Source: a virus
Strand: one strand, 5' to 3'
IMG/VR virus record: IMGVR_UViG_3300047470_000320
Span: 1 to 20,453 of that record
DNA: 20,453 bases
Part shown: in pieces, positions 13,490 to 19,158 of the stretch
Layout: each line of letters opens with the position of its first letter
Position numbering within the stretch: the stretch's first letter is position 1
Made by a program: the position numbers and the translations under genes
Notes under the pieces: model-generated
Told to the model about the DNA's origin: nothing
The model's database searches: none
Seen by the model: only the letters and a program-made list of their open reading frames with translations

Positions 13490-13531
13490 AACCCCACCCT
13501 AACGCATCTATGGGTGCCCGAGGGTGGGGTT
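13490..13531 (-). terminator. Altered promoter copy B forming an 11-bp hairpin
   Basis: AACCCCACCCT (13490-13500) pairs perfectly with AGGGTGGGGTT (13521-13531), with a 20-nt loop. The loop and 3' arm keep the element's ATGCGT half-operator and the TAGGGT box (13501-13496), but the TAGACA -35 and the other half-site are lost. It separates the 123-aa and 195-aa genes and may act as terminator, weak promoter, or both. Confidence 0.65.
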
Positions 13532-13543
13532 GGCTGGGGGTTT

Positions 13544-13915
13544 TCAGGCGGCGGGCAGGACCTGGCGGAAGGCGAGCACGGCCATGATCCCGCCGCCGGT
13601 CACGCGGGTGCGGTGCGAGATCTCCTCGACGCTCAGCCCGTTCAGCAGGTACAGGTCGGTGATCTCCTGGATCTTCACCCAGGGCACGCCCGCGACGGCG
13701 AACTCCTGGTGCTCCTTCTTCAGGCGGGTGTGCAGCCGCCAGCCGTACTCGGTCAGGTGCAGGGTTCCATGCACGGACTCCGCGTACCCCTTGGCGCGCA
13801 GCTCGTCGCGGAGATGGCAGCCGGATGCGTTGATCCGGCCGGTGCCCGGGTCGGCGTGGAGCAGGGCCTGGCGCTCGGCGGAGTTCAGCTTGCTGGTCAT
13901 GGTTTTGGCGGCCAT
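13544..13915 (-). CDS. Putative winged-helix / helix-turn-helix DNA-binding protein (123 aa)
   Basis: ATG 13915 follows AGGAG by 5 nt. Residues 8-60 (LNSAERQALLHADPGTGRI, then LRDELRAKGY and LHLTEYGWRLHTRL) look like a winged helix, with LTEYG in the usual wing-to-helix position. Residues 80-115 contain a second HTH-like stretch (IQEITDLYLLNGLSVEEISH, then TRVTGGGIMAVL), in which LSVEEIS fits the first helix of an HTH. It is a candidate for the regulator of the repeated promoter-operators, but nothing in the sequence ties it to them directly. Domain calls are by eye. Confidence 0.68.
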   Translation of the reverse strand: MAAKTMTSKLNSAERQALLHADPGTGRINASGCHLRDELRAKGYAESVHGTLHLTEYGWRLHTRLKKEHQEFAVAGVPWVKIQEITDLYLLNGLSVEEISHRTRVTGGGIMAVLAFRQVLPAA

Positions 13916-13969
13916 GGGGACTCCTGGCGGTGAGTCGGAACGTATGTATGCCTGGCGGGCAGTTCGAGG

Positions 13970-14248
13970 CTAGCGCGAGGAGGCCTCGGCGAGGCCCTTC
14001 TCCGCGATCTGGATCGCCTCACGGACGTCGGCGGCCATCTGCGGCTCCTCTCCGTTCAGCGGCCAGGAGCGGACCGTGGCGGACACCAGACGGCCGTCCT
14101 CGCTGGTCACGGCGCGGGAGACGTGCCCCCGCGTGCTGCCCTGGGTGAACACCATCTCGACGGTGCAACCGTCGCTGCGCCGGGCGGGCAGGCGGATCGA
14201 TCCTCCGAGGCGGACGAGCGGTTCGACGGTGGCGGTCATCTGCGGCAC
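13970..14248 (-). CDS. Hypothetical 92-aa protein
   Basis: GTG 14248 follows AGGAGG by 5 nt; the in-frame ATG at 14239 is too far from the SD. The protein is beta-rich for most of its length (RLGGSIRLPA, TVEMVFTQG, GHVSRAVTS, GRLVSATVRSW) with a helical C-terminus (ADVREAIQIAEKGLAEA). It is the first gene after two tandem terminators and carries the shared CTTGACCCGCCAC leader. The next gene begins 55 nt further on. I recognise no family. Confidence 0.72.
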   Translation of the reverse strand: MPQMTATVEPLVRLGGSIRLPARRSDGCTVEMVFTQGSTRGHVSRAVTSEDGRLVSATVRSWPLNGEEPQMAADVREAIQIAEKGLAEASSR

Positions 14249-14284
14249 GGGGCCCTCCTGTGGCGGGTCAAGAGGTAAACGAGG

Positions 14285-14324
14285 GACGGCCGCGCCTGAT
14301 GGCGGTCAGGTTGCGGCGGCCGTC
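14285..14324 (-). terminator. Nested GC hairpin
   Basis: GACGGCCGC (14285-14293) pairs with GCGGCCGTC (14316-14324). Inside, CCTGA (14295-14299) pairs with TCAGG (14306-14310). It is the second of two hairpins in the 129-bp gap between the 102-aa and 92-aa genes, and no gene lies in that gap. Confidence 0.5.
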
Positions 14325-14331
14325 ACTGATT

Positions 14332-14377
14332 TTGCCAAAATCCGCTTCAACGGATCAACGGAAATGCGGTTTTTTGC
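14332..14377. terminator. Bidirectional rho-independent-type terminator
   Basis: CCGC/GCGG (14342-14345 with 14366-14369) and TTC/GAA (14346-14348 with 14361-14363) form the stem. An A-run (14337-14340) and T-run (14370-14375) flank it, so each strand ends the stem in U. It begins right after the stop of the 102-aa gene and is the only classical U-tract terminator I see in this GC-rich window. Confidence 0.75.
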
Positions 14378-14686
14378 TTACTCGTTACTTTCCTCGTCGA
14401 GGATCTGCAGGTAGTCCACGGCGTCCCGGTCTCCTGCAGCGGCCGCCTTCTCCCACCACGGGCGGGACTCGGAGACGTCGTACAGGCTTTCCGCGACCTC
14501 CGCGATCCGACGCAGCTGGGCCCCGTCTGGCTCATCCAGCCCCAACAGCGTCGCCAGCTCCCTCCTCCAGGAGGACACCTGCATCTGCGCCCGCGCCAAC
14601 GGTGGGATCGGCCCGGATTCCCCCTGGACGTGCGGCGCGCCCAGGCTGCTCTCGTTGAGCAGCTTCTCGAACTCCGCGTCATCCAC
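14378..14686 (-). CDS. Hypothetical 102-aa acidic protein
   Basis: GTG 14686 has GGAGG 9 nt upstream and overlaps the end of the 100-aa gene by 8 nt. It is an acidic helical protein. LLGLDEPDGAQLRRIAEVAE (47-66) and SLYDVSESRPWWEKAAAAGD (67-86) resemble helix pairs; the 'WWEKAAAAGD-DAVDYLQIL' ending is reminiscent of a single Sel1/TPR-like repeat. That likeness is weak. It is last in the promoter C unit and is followed at once by the bidirectional terminator. Confidence 0.73.
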   Translation of the reverse strand: MDDAEFEKLLNESSLGAPHVQGESGPIPPLARAQMQVSSWRRELATLLGLDEPDGAQLRRIAEVAESLYDVSESRPWWEKAAAAGDRDAVDYLQILDEESNE

Positions 14687-14981
14687 GACGGCTTACCTCC
14701 GGCTGGCGGTCCTCCGGACCCCAGTCGGCCGGGGTGATACCGATCTCGGCGAGCGCTGGACCCTGCCGCACCTGCTCGGTCTCGGAGGTGGCCAGCGGCC
14801 CATACCAGGCCAGCCGCTGGCCTGTCTCCGGGTTGCGGAAGACGGCCAGCGAGGCCGGGAACCGCACCGGCGGCGACCACCGCAGGAAGTACTCGCCGCT
14901 GTCCGGCGGCGTCTTCGTGTCGGCGGGCAGCCACCCGCGCTCGGCGGGGGCCCAGTCCTCGGGGATGGGGACCAGGAACAT
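14679..14981 (-). CDS. Hypothetical 100-aa protein
   Basis: ATG 14981 has AGGAGG 4 nt upstream and shares its A with the preceding stop (TGATG). Trp/Pro-rich and compact: VPIPEDWAPAERGWLPADTK, then GEYFLRWSPPVRFPASLAVF (29-48). Alternating hydrophobic strands suggest a small beta fold. The longer minus frame to 15713 is a shadow. No family is recognised. It belongs to the 15598-14378 unit. Confidence 0.73.
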   Translation of the reverse strand: MFLVPIPEDWAPAERGWLPADTKTPPDSGEYFLRWSPPVRFPASLAVFRNPETGQRLAWYGPLATSETEQVRQGPALAEIGITPADWGPEDRQPEVSRRG

Positions 14982-15598
14982 CAGCCCTCCTGCTGCGGCA
15001 TGAGCAGCGTGGTGGGCTCGAAGTTGGACCAGGTGGCGCCGTCCTTGGCCTTGTGGGCGCGCAGCTCGTTGGCGACAGCGCGGCCGCGCTCGGTCAGCCG
15101 GAAGCGGGCCCAGGGCATCAGACGCCACTCGGTGAGGCCGGTCATGAAGCCCGGCCGGGGGTCGTCCTCGCCGTCGAGGGGGCGGCCGTTGGGCTTCAGG
15201 AAGTGCTCGCCGTCCTCGCTGGCCTGCGGCATCTCGGTGGTGACGAACCCGGCGTCGACCATGTCCATCAGGGCGTCGGCCTCGCAGTGCCCGTACAGGG
15301 TGACCGGCTCGCCGTTGACGCGCTTGAGGCGCAGGCCGTACTTGTCGGCCGCGTCCTCGTCGTTGAGGAGGGAGTGGGGGTTGCGGGCGGCCCACAGCAT
15401 CGGCCAGTTCCGCTGGGAGAGGGTGAGCCGGTCCCAGGTGATGCGGCCGTGGTAGTCCACCTCGACGGACTCGACGTAGGCGAGCAGGCTCCAGTGGTCC
15501 TTGCTCCAGCGGTCGGGGGTGATCTGCTCGCGGCCCTCGCGGGCCTGCCACTCGGGCGCGGAGGCGGCGAGTTCGGCGAGGGTGTCCATGTTCTTCAT
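14981..15598 (-). CDS. Conserved-looking actinophage hypothetical protein (205 aa)
   Basis: ATG 15598 has AAGGAG 4 nt upstream, and a second AGGAG belongs to the shared leader. Residues 28-75 (DRWSKDHWSLLAYVESVEVD, then GRITWDRLTLSQRN) recall a 'W-KDHWS-LAY-E' block that I associate with hypothetical proteins in several actinophages; this is recollection, not a search. The C-terminal part is RLMPWARFRLTERGRAVANE, a possible winged-helix ending. It is first in the unit from promoter copy C. The function is unknown. Confidence 0.76.
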   Translation of the reverse strand: MKNMDTLAELAASAPEWQAREGREQITPDRWSKDHWSLLAYVESVEVDYHGRITWDRLTLSQRNWPMLWAARNPHSLLNDEDAADKYGLRLKRVNGEPVTLYGHCEADALMDMVDAGFVTTEMPQASEDGEHFLKPNGRPLDGEDDPRPGFMTGLTEWRLMPWARFRLTERGRAVANELRAHKAKDGATWSNFEPTTLLMPQQEG

Positions 15599-15634
15599 GC
15601 TGCTCCTTCGGTCGTGCTCCTAGGCGGTGACCCC

Positions 15635-15663
15635 ACCCTAACGTATCCATAGATGCGTGTCTA
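15635..15663 (-). promoter_or_regulatory. Promoter copy C with embedded palindromic operator
   Basis: On the minus strand TAGACA (15663-15658), 17-nt spacer, TAGGGT (15640-15635). The palindrome has one change from copy A in one half (ACGTATC on the plus strand). It drives 15598-14378. The leader after the -10 box (GGGGTCACCGCCTAGGAG) is nearly the same as in copy A. Confidence 0.8.
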
Positions 15664-15682
15664 CGAGTCCGGGAAACGCGAA

Positions 15683-15708
15683 GGCCCGCCCCGGCAAGGG
15701 GGCGGGCC
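15683..15708 (-). terminator. GC-rich terminator, 10-bp perfect stem
   Basis: GGCCCGCCCC (15683-15692) and GGGGCGGGCC (15699-15708) with a GGCAAG loop. It lies 9 nt after the stop of the 111-aa gene and 20 nt before promoter copy C, and is followed on the minus strand by a mildly T-rich stretch. It insulates the two units. Confidence 0.75.
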
Positions 15709-15716
15709 AGCACGTG

Positions 15717-16052
15717 CTAGTCCTCGTACGGCCAGACGTGGCCGTCGATGTCTTCGTGGTCTCCGCCGTCGTGCGGCGGCCGGATGCAGAGCGTCTCCTG
15801 GGCGTCCATGATGATGTCCATGGCGTCGCAGGTCGGCCCCTTGGGCTCCCGCGCCTCCCGTTCGGCCTCCAGCTGCTCGGCGGCCGTCCGGCGGGCGCGC
15901 ACCGTGGCGGCCGCCTTCAGGGACCGCTCGCGGCGCTTACGGCGCGCCTCGGGGGAGTTGAAGCGGCGCTCTTTCTCCTCCTTGACGGCCGCCACCACAT
16001 CCGGGTGGCTGGCGGCCAGCCGGAGCAGCGCCTTCACGAGGGGGTCAGGCAC
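15717..16052 (-). CDS. Hypothetical basic-helical 111-aa protein
   Basis: GTG 16052 has AGGAG 7 nt upstream and overlaps the previous gene by 8 nt. Residues 25-75 are a long, highly charged Arg/Glu/Ala helix (EEKERRFNSPEARRKRRERS, then VRARRTAAEQLEAEREA). The tail has two Cys and a His/Asp cluster (CIRPPHDGGDHEDIDGHVW), a possible metal site. The charge would suit nucleic-acid binding; no family is recognised. It is last in its unit, before a strong terminator. Confidence 0.72.
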   Translation of the reverse strand: MPDPLVKALLRLAASHPDVVAAVKEEKERRFNSPEARRKRRERSLKAAATVRARRTAAEQLEAEREAREPKGPTCDAMDIIMDAQETLCIRPPHDGGDHEDIDGHVWPYED

Positions 16053-16281
16053 TGCGCTGCTCCTCGCCGTACCCCGAGGGCCAGCGGTCATTCTGATGGG
16101 CCCAGCTCGCCAGGATCTCCGGGTGCTCGGCGAAGTACTCGGCCCAGGCGTCGTTGAAGCGCTCGGTGCCCCGGTCGCGGACGTGGCTGCACACGGTGTT
16201 GTGACCGGGGCGACGCATGCAGGTGTGAGGGGGCTCGTCGCGGCCGAGGTCCTCACCGCAGTAGACGTACCCGCTGCTCAC
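16045..16281 (-). CDS. Small Cys/His protein (78 aa)
   Basis: GTG 16281 overlaps the upstream stop in GTGA. Residues 6-31 contain YCGEDLGRDEPPHTCMRRPG and then HNTVCSH, three Cys and three His that could bind zinc; 'C...H.C.RRPGH' patterns recur in small actinobacterial and phage proteins. The C-terminal half is helical (ERFNDAWAEYFAEHPEILAS). The function is unknown. Confidence 0.7.
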   Translation of the reverse strand: MSSGYVYCGEDLGRDEPPHTCMRRPGHNTVCSHVRDRGTERFNDAWAEYFAEHPEILASWAHQNDRWPSGYGEEQRSA

Positions 16282-16697
16282 TGGTCGGCTCCGGTGCAGC
16301 GGCACTGGCAGCGCTTGATGACGTCGACCGTGACGCCGAGCATCGCACCACACGTGGCCTTGTCCTCGATGTACGGGCCGCTGTGCCCGCAGGCGGGGCA
16401 GACGTCGCGCTCGCCGGTCTTGCCGTGGGTGTTAACCCACTTCCGGGCGGCGTCGCTGTCGGCGAACTCGGTCTCGATCTCCACCTGGTCCAAGCGGTCA
16501 TACACGGTGCCGCCGTTGACGTAGTAGCGGTGCGACCGGTACATCGCGGTACCGCGCTCCGCATCCATCTGCCGGACGGCTTCGATGACGTCCCAGGTGT
16601 GCTCGACCGGGTACTCCTCTATGTGCCCGTCGATGATGCCCGCGATCTCCTCGGCGAGGGCCCGGGGCAGGCGCACGGTGACCATGTCGTCAGCCAC
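16278..16697 (-). CDS. Hypothetical 139-aa protein with C-terminal zinc-ribbon-like tail
   Basis: GTG 16697 has AGGAGG 8 nt upstream. The N-terminus MADDMVTVRLPRALAEEIAG looks like a ribbon-helix-helix-type strand plus helix (VTVRLPRALAEEIAGII, 6-22), often DNA-binding or antitoxin-like; this is a by-eye suggestion. The middle is YYVNGGTVYDRLDQVEIETE. The tail holds CPACGHSG (from about residue 100), a further Cys, and CQCRC near the end, enough Cys for a zinc site. Coupled to the 78-aa gene. Confidence 0.73.
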   Translation of the reverse strand: MADDMVTVRLPRALAEEIAGIIDGHIEEYPVEHTWDVIEAVRQMDAERGTAMYRSHRYYVNGGTVYDRLDQVEIETEFADSDAARKWVNTHGKTGERDVCPACGHSGPYIEDKATCGAMLGVTVDVIKRCQCRCTGADQ

Positions 16698-16700
16698 AGG

Positions 16701-17063
16701 TCAGCCCTCCTCGCCCTTCATGACGGCCAGCAGGCCACGCAGTTTGACCAGCGGCACGGTGTCCTGCAGCTGGTGCTTGATCTCGACCCCGGCCTCGCGC
16801 AGGTCGGCCAGCAGCTGCTCGCGCTCCTTCATGTCCGCGTGCTGCTCGGGCGTGACCAGCCACCGTGCCCAGCCGTGGTTCTCCTTCGAGACGCCGGTGG
16901 CGCGGTTGAACTGGTCTCTGGTCTCCTCCGTCTCACCCTCGCGGCAGACGTACACCCAGGCGCGGCCGACGCGGGAGACGACGACGTTCCGGGGCTCCTT
17001 GTTGTTGTCGGCCGAGACGAGGACGAGCGGGTCGCCCTTCTGCAGGTTGTCGGGCAGGCTCAT
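16701..17063 (-). CDS. Hypothetical 120-aa protein, start-site hairpin upstream
   Basis: ATG 17063 follows TAGGAG by 4 nt in the shared CCGCCTAGGAG leader. The first half is strand-rich and could be a small beta-barrel (DPLVLVSADN, RNVVVSRVGRAWVYVC). The second half is a charged helix (HADMKEREQLLADLREAGVE) followed by PLVKLRGLLAVMKG. It is first in the 17063-15717 unit, 20 nt after an 11-bp hairpin. No family is recognised. Confidence 0.74.
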   Translation of the reverse strand: MSLPDNLQKGDPLVLVSADNNKEPRNVVVSRVGRAWVYVCREGETEETRDQFNRATGVSKENHGWARWLVTPEQHADMKEREQLLADLREAGVEIKHQLQDTVPLVKLRGLLAVMKGEEG

Positions 17064-17082
17064 GGTTCTCCTAGGCGGGTGG

Positions 17083-17112
17083 CGGCCGCGCCCATGGTGT
17101 CGGGCGCGGCCG
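17083..17112 (-). terminator. GC-rich hairpin, 11-bp perfect stem
   Basis: CGGCCGCGCCC (17083-17093) and GGGCGCGGCCG (17102-17112) around an 8-nt loop. It lies between the surface-protein cassette and the 17063 unit, so it probably ends the cassette transcript. No U-tract follows. Confidence 0.6.
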
Positions 17113-17130
17113 TCGGGTGAAGGGGGTGGG

Positions 17131-17628
17131 TCAGTAGGACCAGCGCCAGCCGCCAGAGCGGTAGCGGCAGGTGATGGACGTACCGGCGGCGTTCGTGGTG
17201 GTCGCCCCGTGGTCGCTGTTCCTGCAGTACTGCCCGGCGGAGTAGCAGTTGCCGGAGTTCGACGTGATCGAGCAGGTGCCCGTGCTGGTGCCGCTGTCAC
17301 TGCTGCTGCCGTACGAGCTGGAGCCGGTGTTGCTGCTGGCGGCATGGGCGGTCTTGGTGACGGTGACGGTCGGCGCGGGCTTCGGCTTGGCCGTCTTGGT
17401 GACGGTGACCTTCGGCTGCGGCGTGGAGGTGACGGTCTGGGTCGCCGTGGCAGTCACGTGGACGGCGGGCTTGGCGTCGACCGACTCCGTGTTGTTGCCG
17501 GAGCTGCCGATGCCCGAGCCGATCACGAGGAGCAGGAAGCCTCCGGCCCACACGCGCTTGCGCTTGTACAGCTTGCGGGAGTCGGGCGGGCGCGGGGCGG
17601 GCGGGGCGGTGTACGGGTTGGTGTTCAT
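17131..17628 (-). CDS. Membrane-anchored protein with Cys-rich outer domain (165 aa)
   Basis: ATG 17628 follows a G-rich SD (AGGGGGG). The N-terminus is Pro-rich and basic, then a single membrane helix at about 27-42 (VWAGGFLLLVIGSGIG) gives an N-in, C-out topology. A Thr/Val/Lys/Pro linker (about 55-95) repeats VTVTKTA. A Ser/Gly spacer leads to a domain with Cys at 119, 128, 135 and 154 and the ending TCRYRSGGWRW, a small disulphide-type domain I associate with actinobacterial exported proteins. It shares anchor and leader with the PASTA protein next to it. A role at the host envelope, such as superinfection exclusion, is inference. Confidence 0.8.
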   Translation of the reverse strand: MNTNPYTAPPAPRPPDSRKLYKRKRVWAGGFLLLVIGSGIGSSGNNTESVDAKPAVHVTATATQTVTSTPQPKVTVTKTAKPKPAPTVTVTKTAHAASSNTGSSSYGSSSDSGTSTGTCSITSNSGNCYSAGQYCRNSDHGATTTNAAGTSITCRYRSGGWRWSY

Positions 17629-17648
17629 GATCCCCCCTGGGATGCGTG
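17626..17648 (-). promoter_or_regulatory. Leader of the Cys-domain gene, twin of 18194-18216
   Basis: Minus-strand leader CACGCATCCCAGGGGGGATC then ATG. It differs from the leader of the PASTA gene by one substitution and one insertion. ATCCC and GGGAT can pair across the G-rich SD, which may mask it. Confidence 0.6.
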
Positions 17649-17674
17649 ATGGTGGATGGTGAGGCTAGCGGCGG

Positions 17675-18196
17675 TCAGCAGGACTCGGTGAGCTTGACCG
17701 CGTACATGGTCACGGTGATCTCCAGACCGTGACTGCCGGGCGCGGGCTCCTGGGAGCACACCTTCCAGTCGTGGTCGAGGACCTGGAAGCGGCCCTGGCC
17801 GCTGGCGTCCTTGTCGCGAAGGTTGTAGAACCCGGCGGCCTGGGCGGTGTCCTGGGCGTCCTGCAGGTCCATGCCGGTGAAGTCCGGCAGGTCGCCGGTC
17901 GCGACGGCGGCGGCCGACTCGGAGGCCTCGTCGATCTGCTTCTGCAGGTCGTCGCGGCCCTTCTTGTTGTCCTTCTGCAGCTGCTTGAGGGCGTCGTCGG
18001 CCGAGGTCGGCGACGGGGTCGCGGTGACCGTCTTGGTCGGCGACGGGGTGGCGGTCGTCTTCTTGGTGTCGTCGTTGCCACCCGCGATGGCGCCGATGAC
18101 GAACAGCCCGACGACGGCACCGGCCCAGGTGCGCTTCATCTTGTACCAGGGGCGCGAGGGCTTGGCGGGCTGCTGCGGAACGTTCGGGTCGTACAT
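17675..18196 (-). CDS. Membrane-anchored PASTA-domain protein (173 aa)
   Basis: ATG 18196 follows the G-rich SD TAGGGGGG. A Pro-rich, basic N-terminus leads to one membrane helix at about 24-40 (TWAGAVVGLFVIGAIAGG). A repeated linker TATPSPT-KTV (48-64) and a charged coiled stretch (66-93) follow. Residues 102-173 look like one PASTA domain: LPDFTGMDLQDAQDTAQAAG, then DWKVCSQEPAPG and a final strand. PASTA domains bind peptidoglycan or beta-lactams in Ser/Thr kinases and PBPs (family knowledge). C147 and C173 may form a disulphide. The protein probably displays its domain outside the host membrane. Confidence 0.84.
   Translation of the reverse strand: MYDPNVPQQPAKPSRPWYKMKRTWAGAVVGLFVIGAIAGGNDDTKKTTATPSPTKTVTATPSPTSADDALKQLQKDNKKGRDDLQKQIDEASESAAAVATGDLPDFTGMDLQDAQDTAQAAGFYNLRDKDASGQGRFQVLDHDWKVCSQEPAPGSHGLEITVTMYAVKLTESC
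18005..18064 (-). repeat. Two 30-bp direct repeats in the PASTA gene linker
   Basis: Two copies, at 18005-18034 and 18035-18064, begin with GGTCGGCGACGGGGT on the plus strand and encode the TATPSPT linker repeat. Confidence 0.7.
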
Positions 18197-18216
18197 GATC
18201 CCCCCTAGGGATACGT
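18194..18216 (-). promoter_or_regulatory. Leader of the PASTA gene, twin of 17626-17648
   Basis: On the minus strand CACGTATCCC is followed by TAGGGGGGATC and ATG. ATCCC and GGGAT flank the SD. The match to the downstream paralogue extends across the leader and into the membrane-anchor region. Confidence 0.6.
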
Positions 18217-18239
18217 GGGTTGATGGTGGGTCAGGTGGT

Positions 18240-18467
18240 CTACGGGGCCAGCCACGGGGTGGCGGACCGGCTGGCGTCCTCGCGAGCCCGGCGCAGCGCG
18301 GCCGGGTCCAAGCTGGTCGGCGAGACGGTGACGATGACGGTGCGAGTGGGCTCCGGCATGGGCTTGGCGCCAGTGTCCTGAAACTCGGCGGCGCAGATGA
18401 TCGTGGCGAAGACAGCGATGCCGGTCAGGACGGCAGTGGCGGCCTGGCGACGGGTGTTGGCGTCCAC
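18240..18467 (-). CDS. Single-pass membrane protein (75 aa)
   Basis: GTG 18467 follows AAGGAG by 5 nt. The only membrane helix is at about 8-28 (QAATAVLTGIAVFATIICAA). A Pro/Thr/Val stretch (EPTRTVIVTVSPTS, 39-52) resembles the linkers of the two larger surface proteins. The tail is charged. It could be a partner of the PASTA and Cys-domain proteins. Function unknown. Confidence 0.72.
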   Translation of the reverse strand: MDANTRRQAATAVLTGIAVFATIICAAEFQDTGAKPMPEPTRTVIVTVSPTSLDPAALRRAREDASRSATPWLAP

Positions 18468-18539
18468 TCGGACTCCTTGGGTCAGCCGCTGGCGGGACGG
18501 CGGTGTTCGGTCAGCAGAACGCGCGAGGCGCTCTTCACG

Positions 18540-18872
18540 TCACGCCTCCTGTTCGGCGGCGTGACGGGCATGCTCGGCGAGGGCTCCGGCGGCGATGTGC
18601 GCGGTGCGCCAGATGCGGCTGGTGTTCCAGGCGCGGGCGCAGTCCTCGGCGTAGTTGGCCAGCGGCTGCAGGAGGTCCACGGGCCAGTCGACGCGTACGC
18701 AGTTCCCGGCCACCGGGCGGCCCCCGAGCGTGTCGAGCCGGGCGTTCAGCTCCTCGGGGGCATCAGGCTCGTCCGCGACGGCGCTGGCGGCCAGGAACGC
18801 GCGGGGGATGAGGAGTTCGGTGAAGCGGTCGCGGTTGGCTGCGACCCACTCTCTGCGGCCGTCGTCGCTCAC
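18540..18872 (-). CDS. Hypothetical 110-aa protein
   Basis: GTG 18872 overlaps the 66-aa gene's stop in GTGA. It is a soluble, helical protein: WVAANRDRFTELLIPRAFLA (9-28), then LLQPLANYAEDCARAWNTSR (68-87) and AHIAAGALAEHARHAAEQE. No motif or membrane segment is seen. It lies inside the membrane cassette and may be its only cytoplasmic member. The region 18468-18539 after it holds no gene. Confidence 0.72.
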   Translation of the reverse strand: MSDDGRREWVAANRDRFTELLIPRAFLAASAVADEPDAPEELNARLDTLGGRPVAGNCVRVDWPVDLLQPLANYAEDCARAWNTSRIWRTAHIAAGALAEHARHAAEQEA

Positions 18873-19069
18873 CGCTCGGCCCTCGGGGCCGTCCAGGCGC
18901 GCCCGGCGATGGCGAGGACTGCGGTGCAGACGGCGTACAGCACGGTCAGGTTGTCGCACAGGGCGCGGTTCTGCGGGGTGTTGGAGAGGTGGAAGTGCAG
19001 CCACAGCCAGACTGCGGGCGTGAGGGCGGACGGCGCTATGGGCGCGAACGCCAGGATGGAACGGCGCAT
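18869..19069 (-). CDS. Two-helix membrane protein (66 aa)
   Basis: ATG 19069 has AGGAG about 10 nt upstream within the shared CTCGACCCGCCACG leader. Hydrophobic stretches at about 5-25 (ILAFAPIAPSALTPAVWLWL) and 40-58 (NLTVLYAVCTAVLAIAGRAW) suggest two membrane passes with a short loop. It is the first gene of the unit from promoter copy D. A holin-like or membrane-exclusion role is possible; no direct evidence. Confidence 0.72.
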   Translation of the reverse strand: MRRSILAFAPIAPSALTPAVWLWLHFHLSNTPQNRALCDNLTVLYAVCTAVLAIAGRAWTAPRAER

Positions 19070-19117
19070 GATGAGTTGTTCTCCTCGTGGCGGGTCGAGG
19101 GGGTGGTGGTGTCACCG

Positions 19118-19144
19118 GGTGCTCCGCTGGCGGGCAAGAGCACC
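19118..19144 (-). other. Stem-loop in the promoter D leader
   Basis: GGTGCTC (19118-19124) and GAGCACC (19138-19144) form a perfect 7-bp stem with a 13-nt loop, about 15 nt after the -10 box. Copies A and C have no counterpart. It may be an attenuator or RNA-stability element. Confidence 0.45.
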
Positions 19145-19158
19145 TTGCAACGAACCCC

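Noticed and set aside
14679-15713. 344-aa minus-strand frame including the 100-aa gene
   Set aside because: ATG 14981 has a strong SD and a TGATG junction; upstream codons overlap the 205-aa gene out of frame and cross promoter copy C.
17131-17628. Lipoprotein call for the Cys-domain protein
   Set aside because: The hydrophobic segment is not followed by a lipobox Cys; the first Cys is at residue 119.
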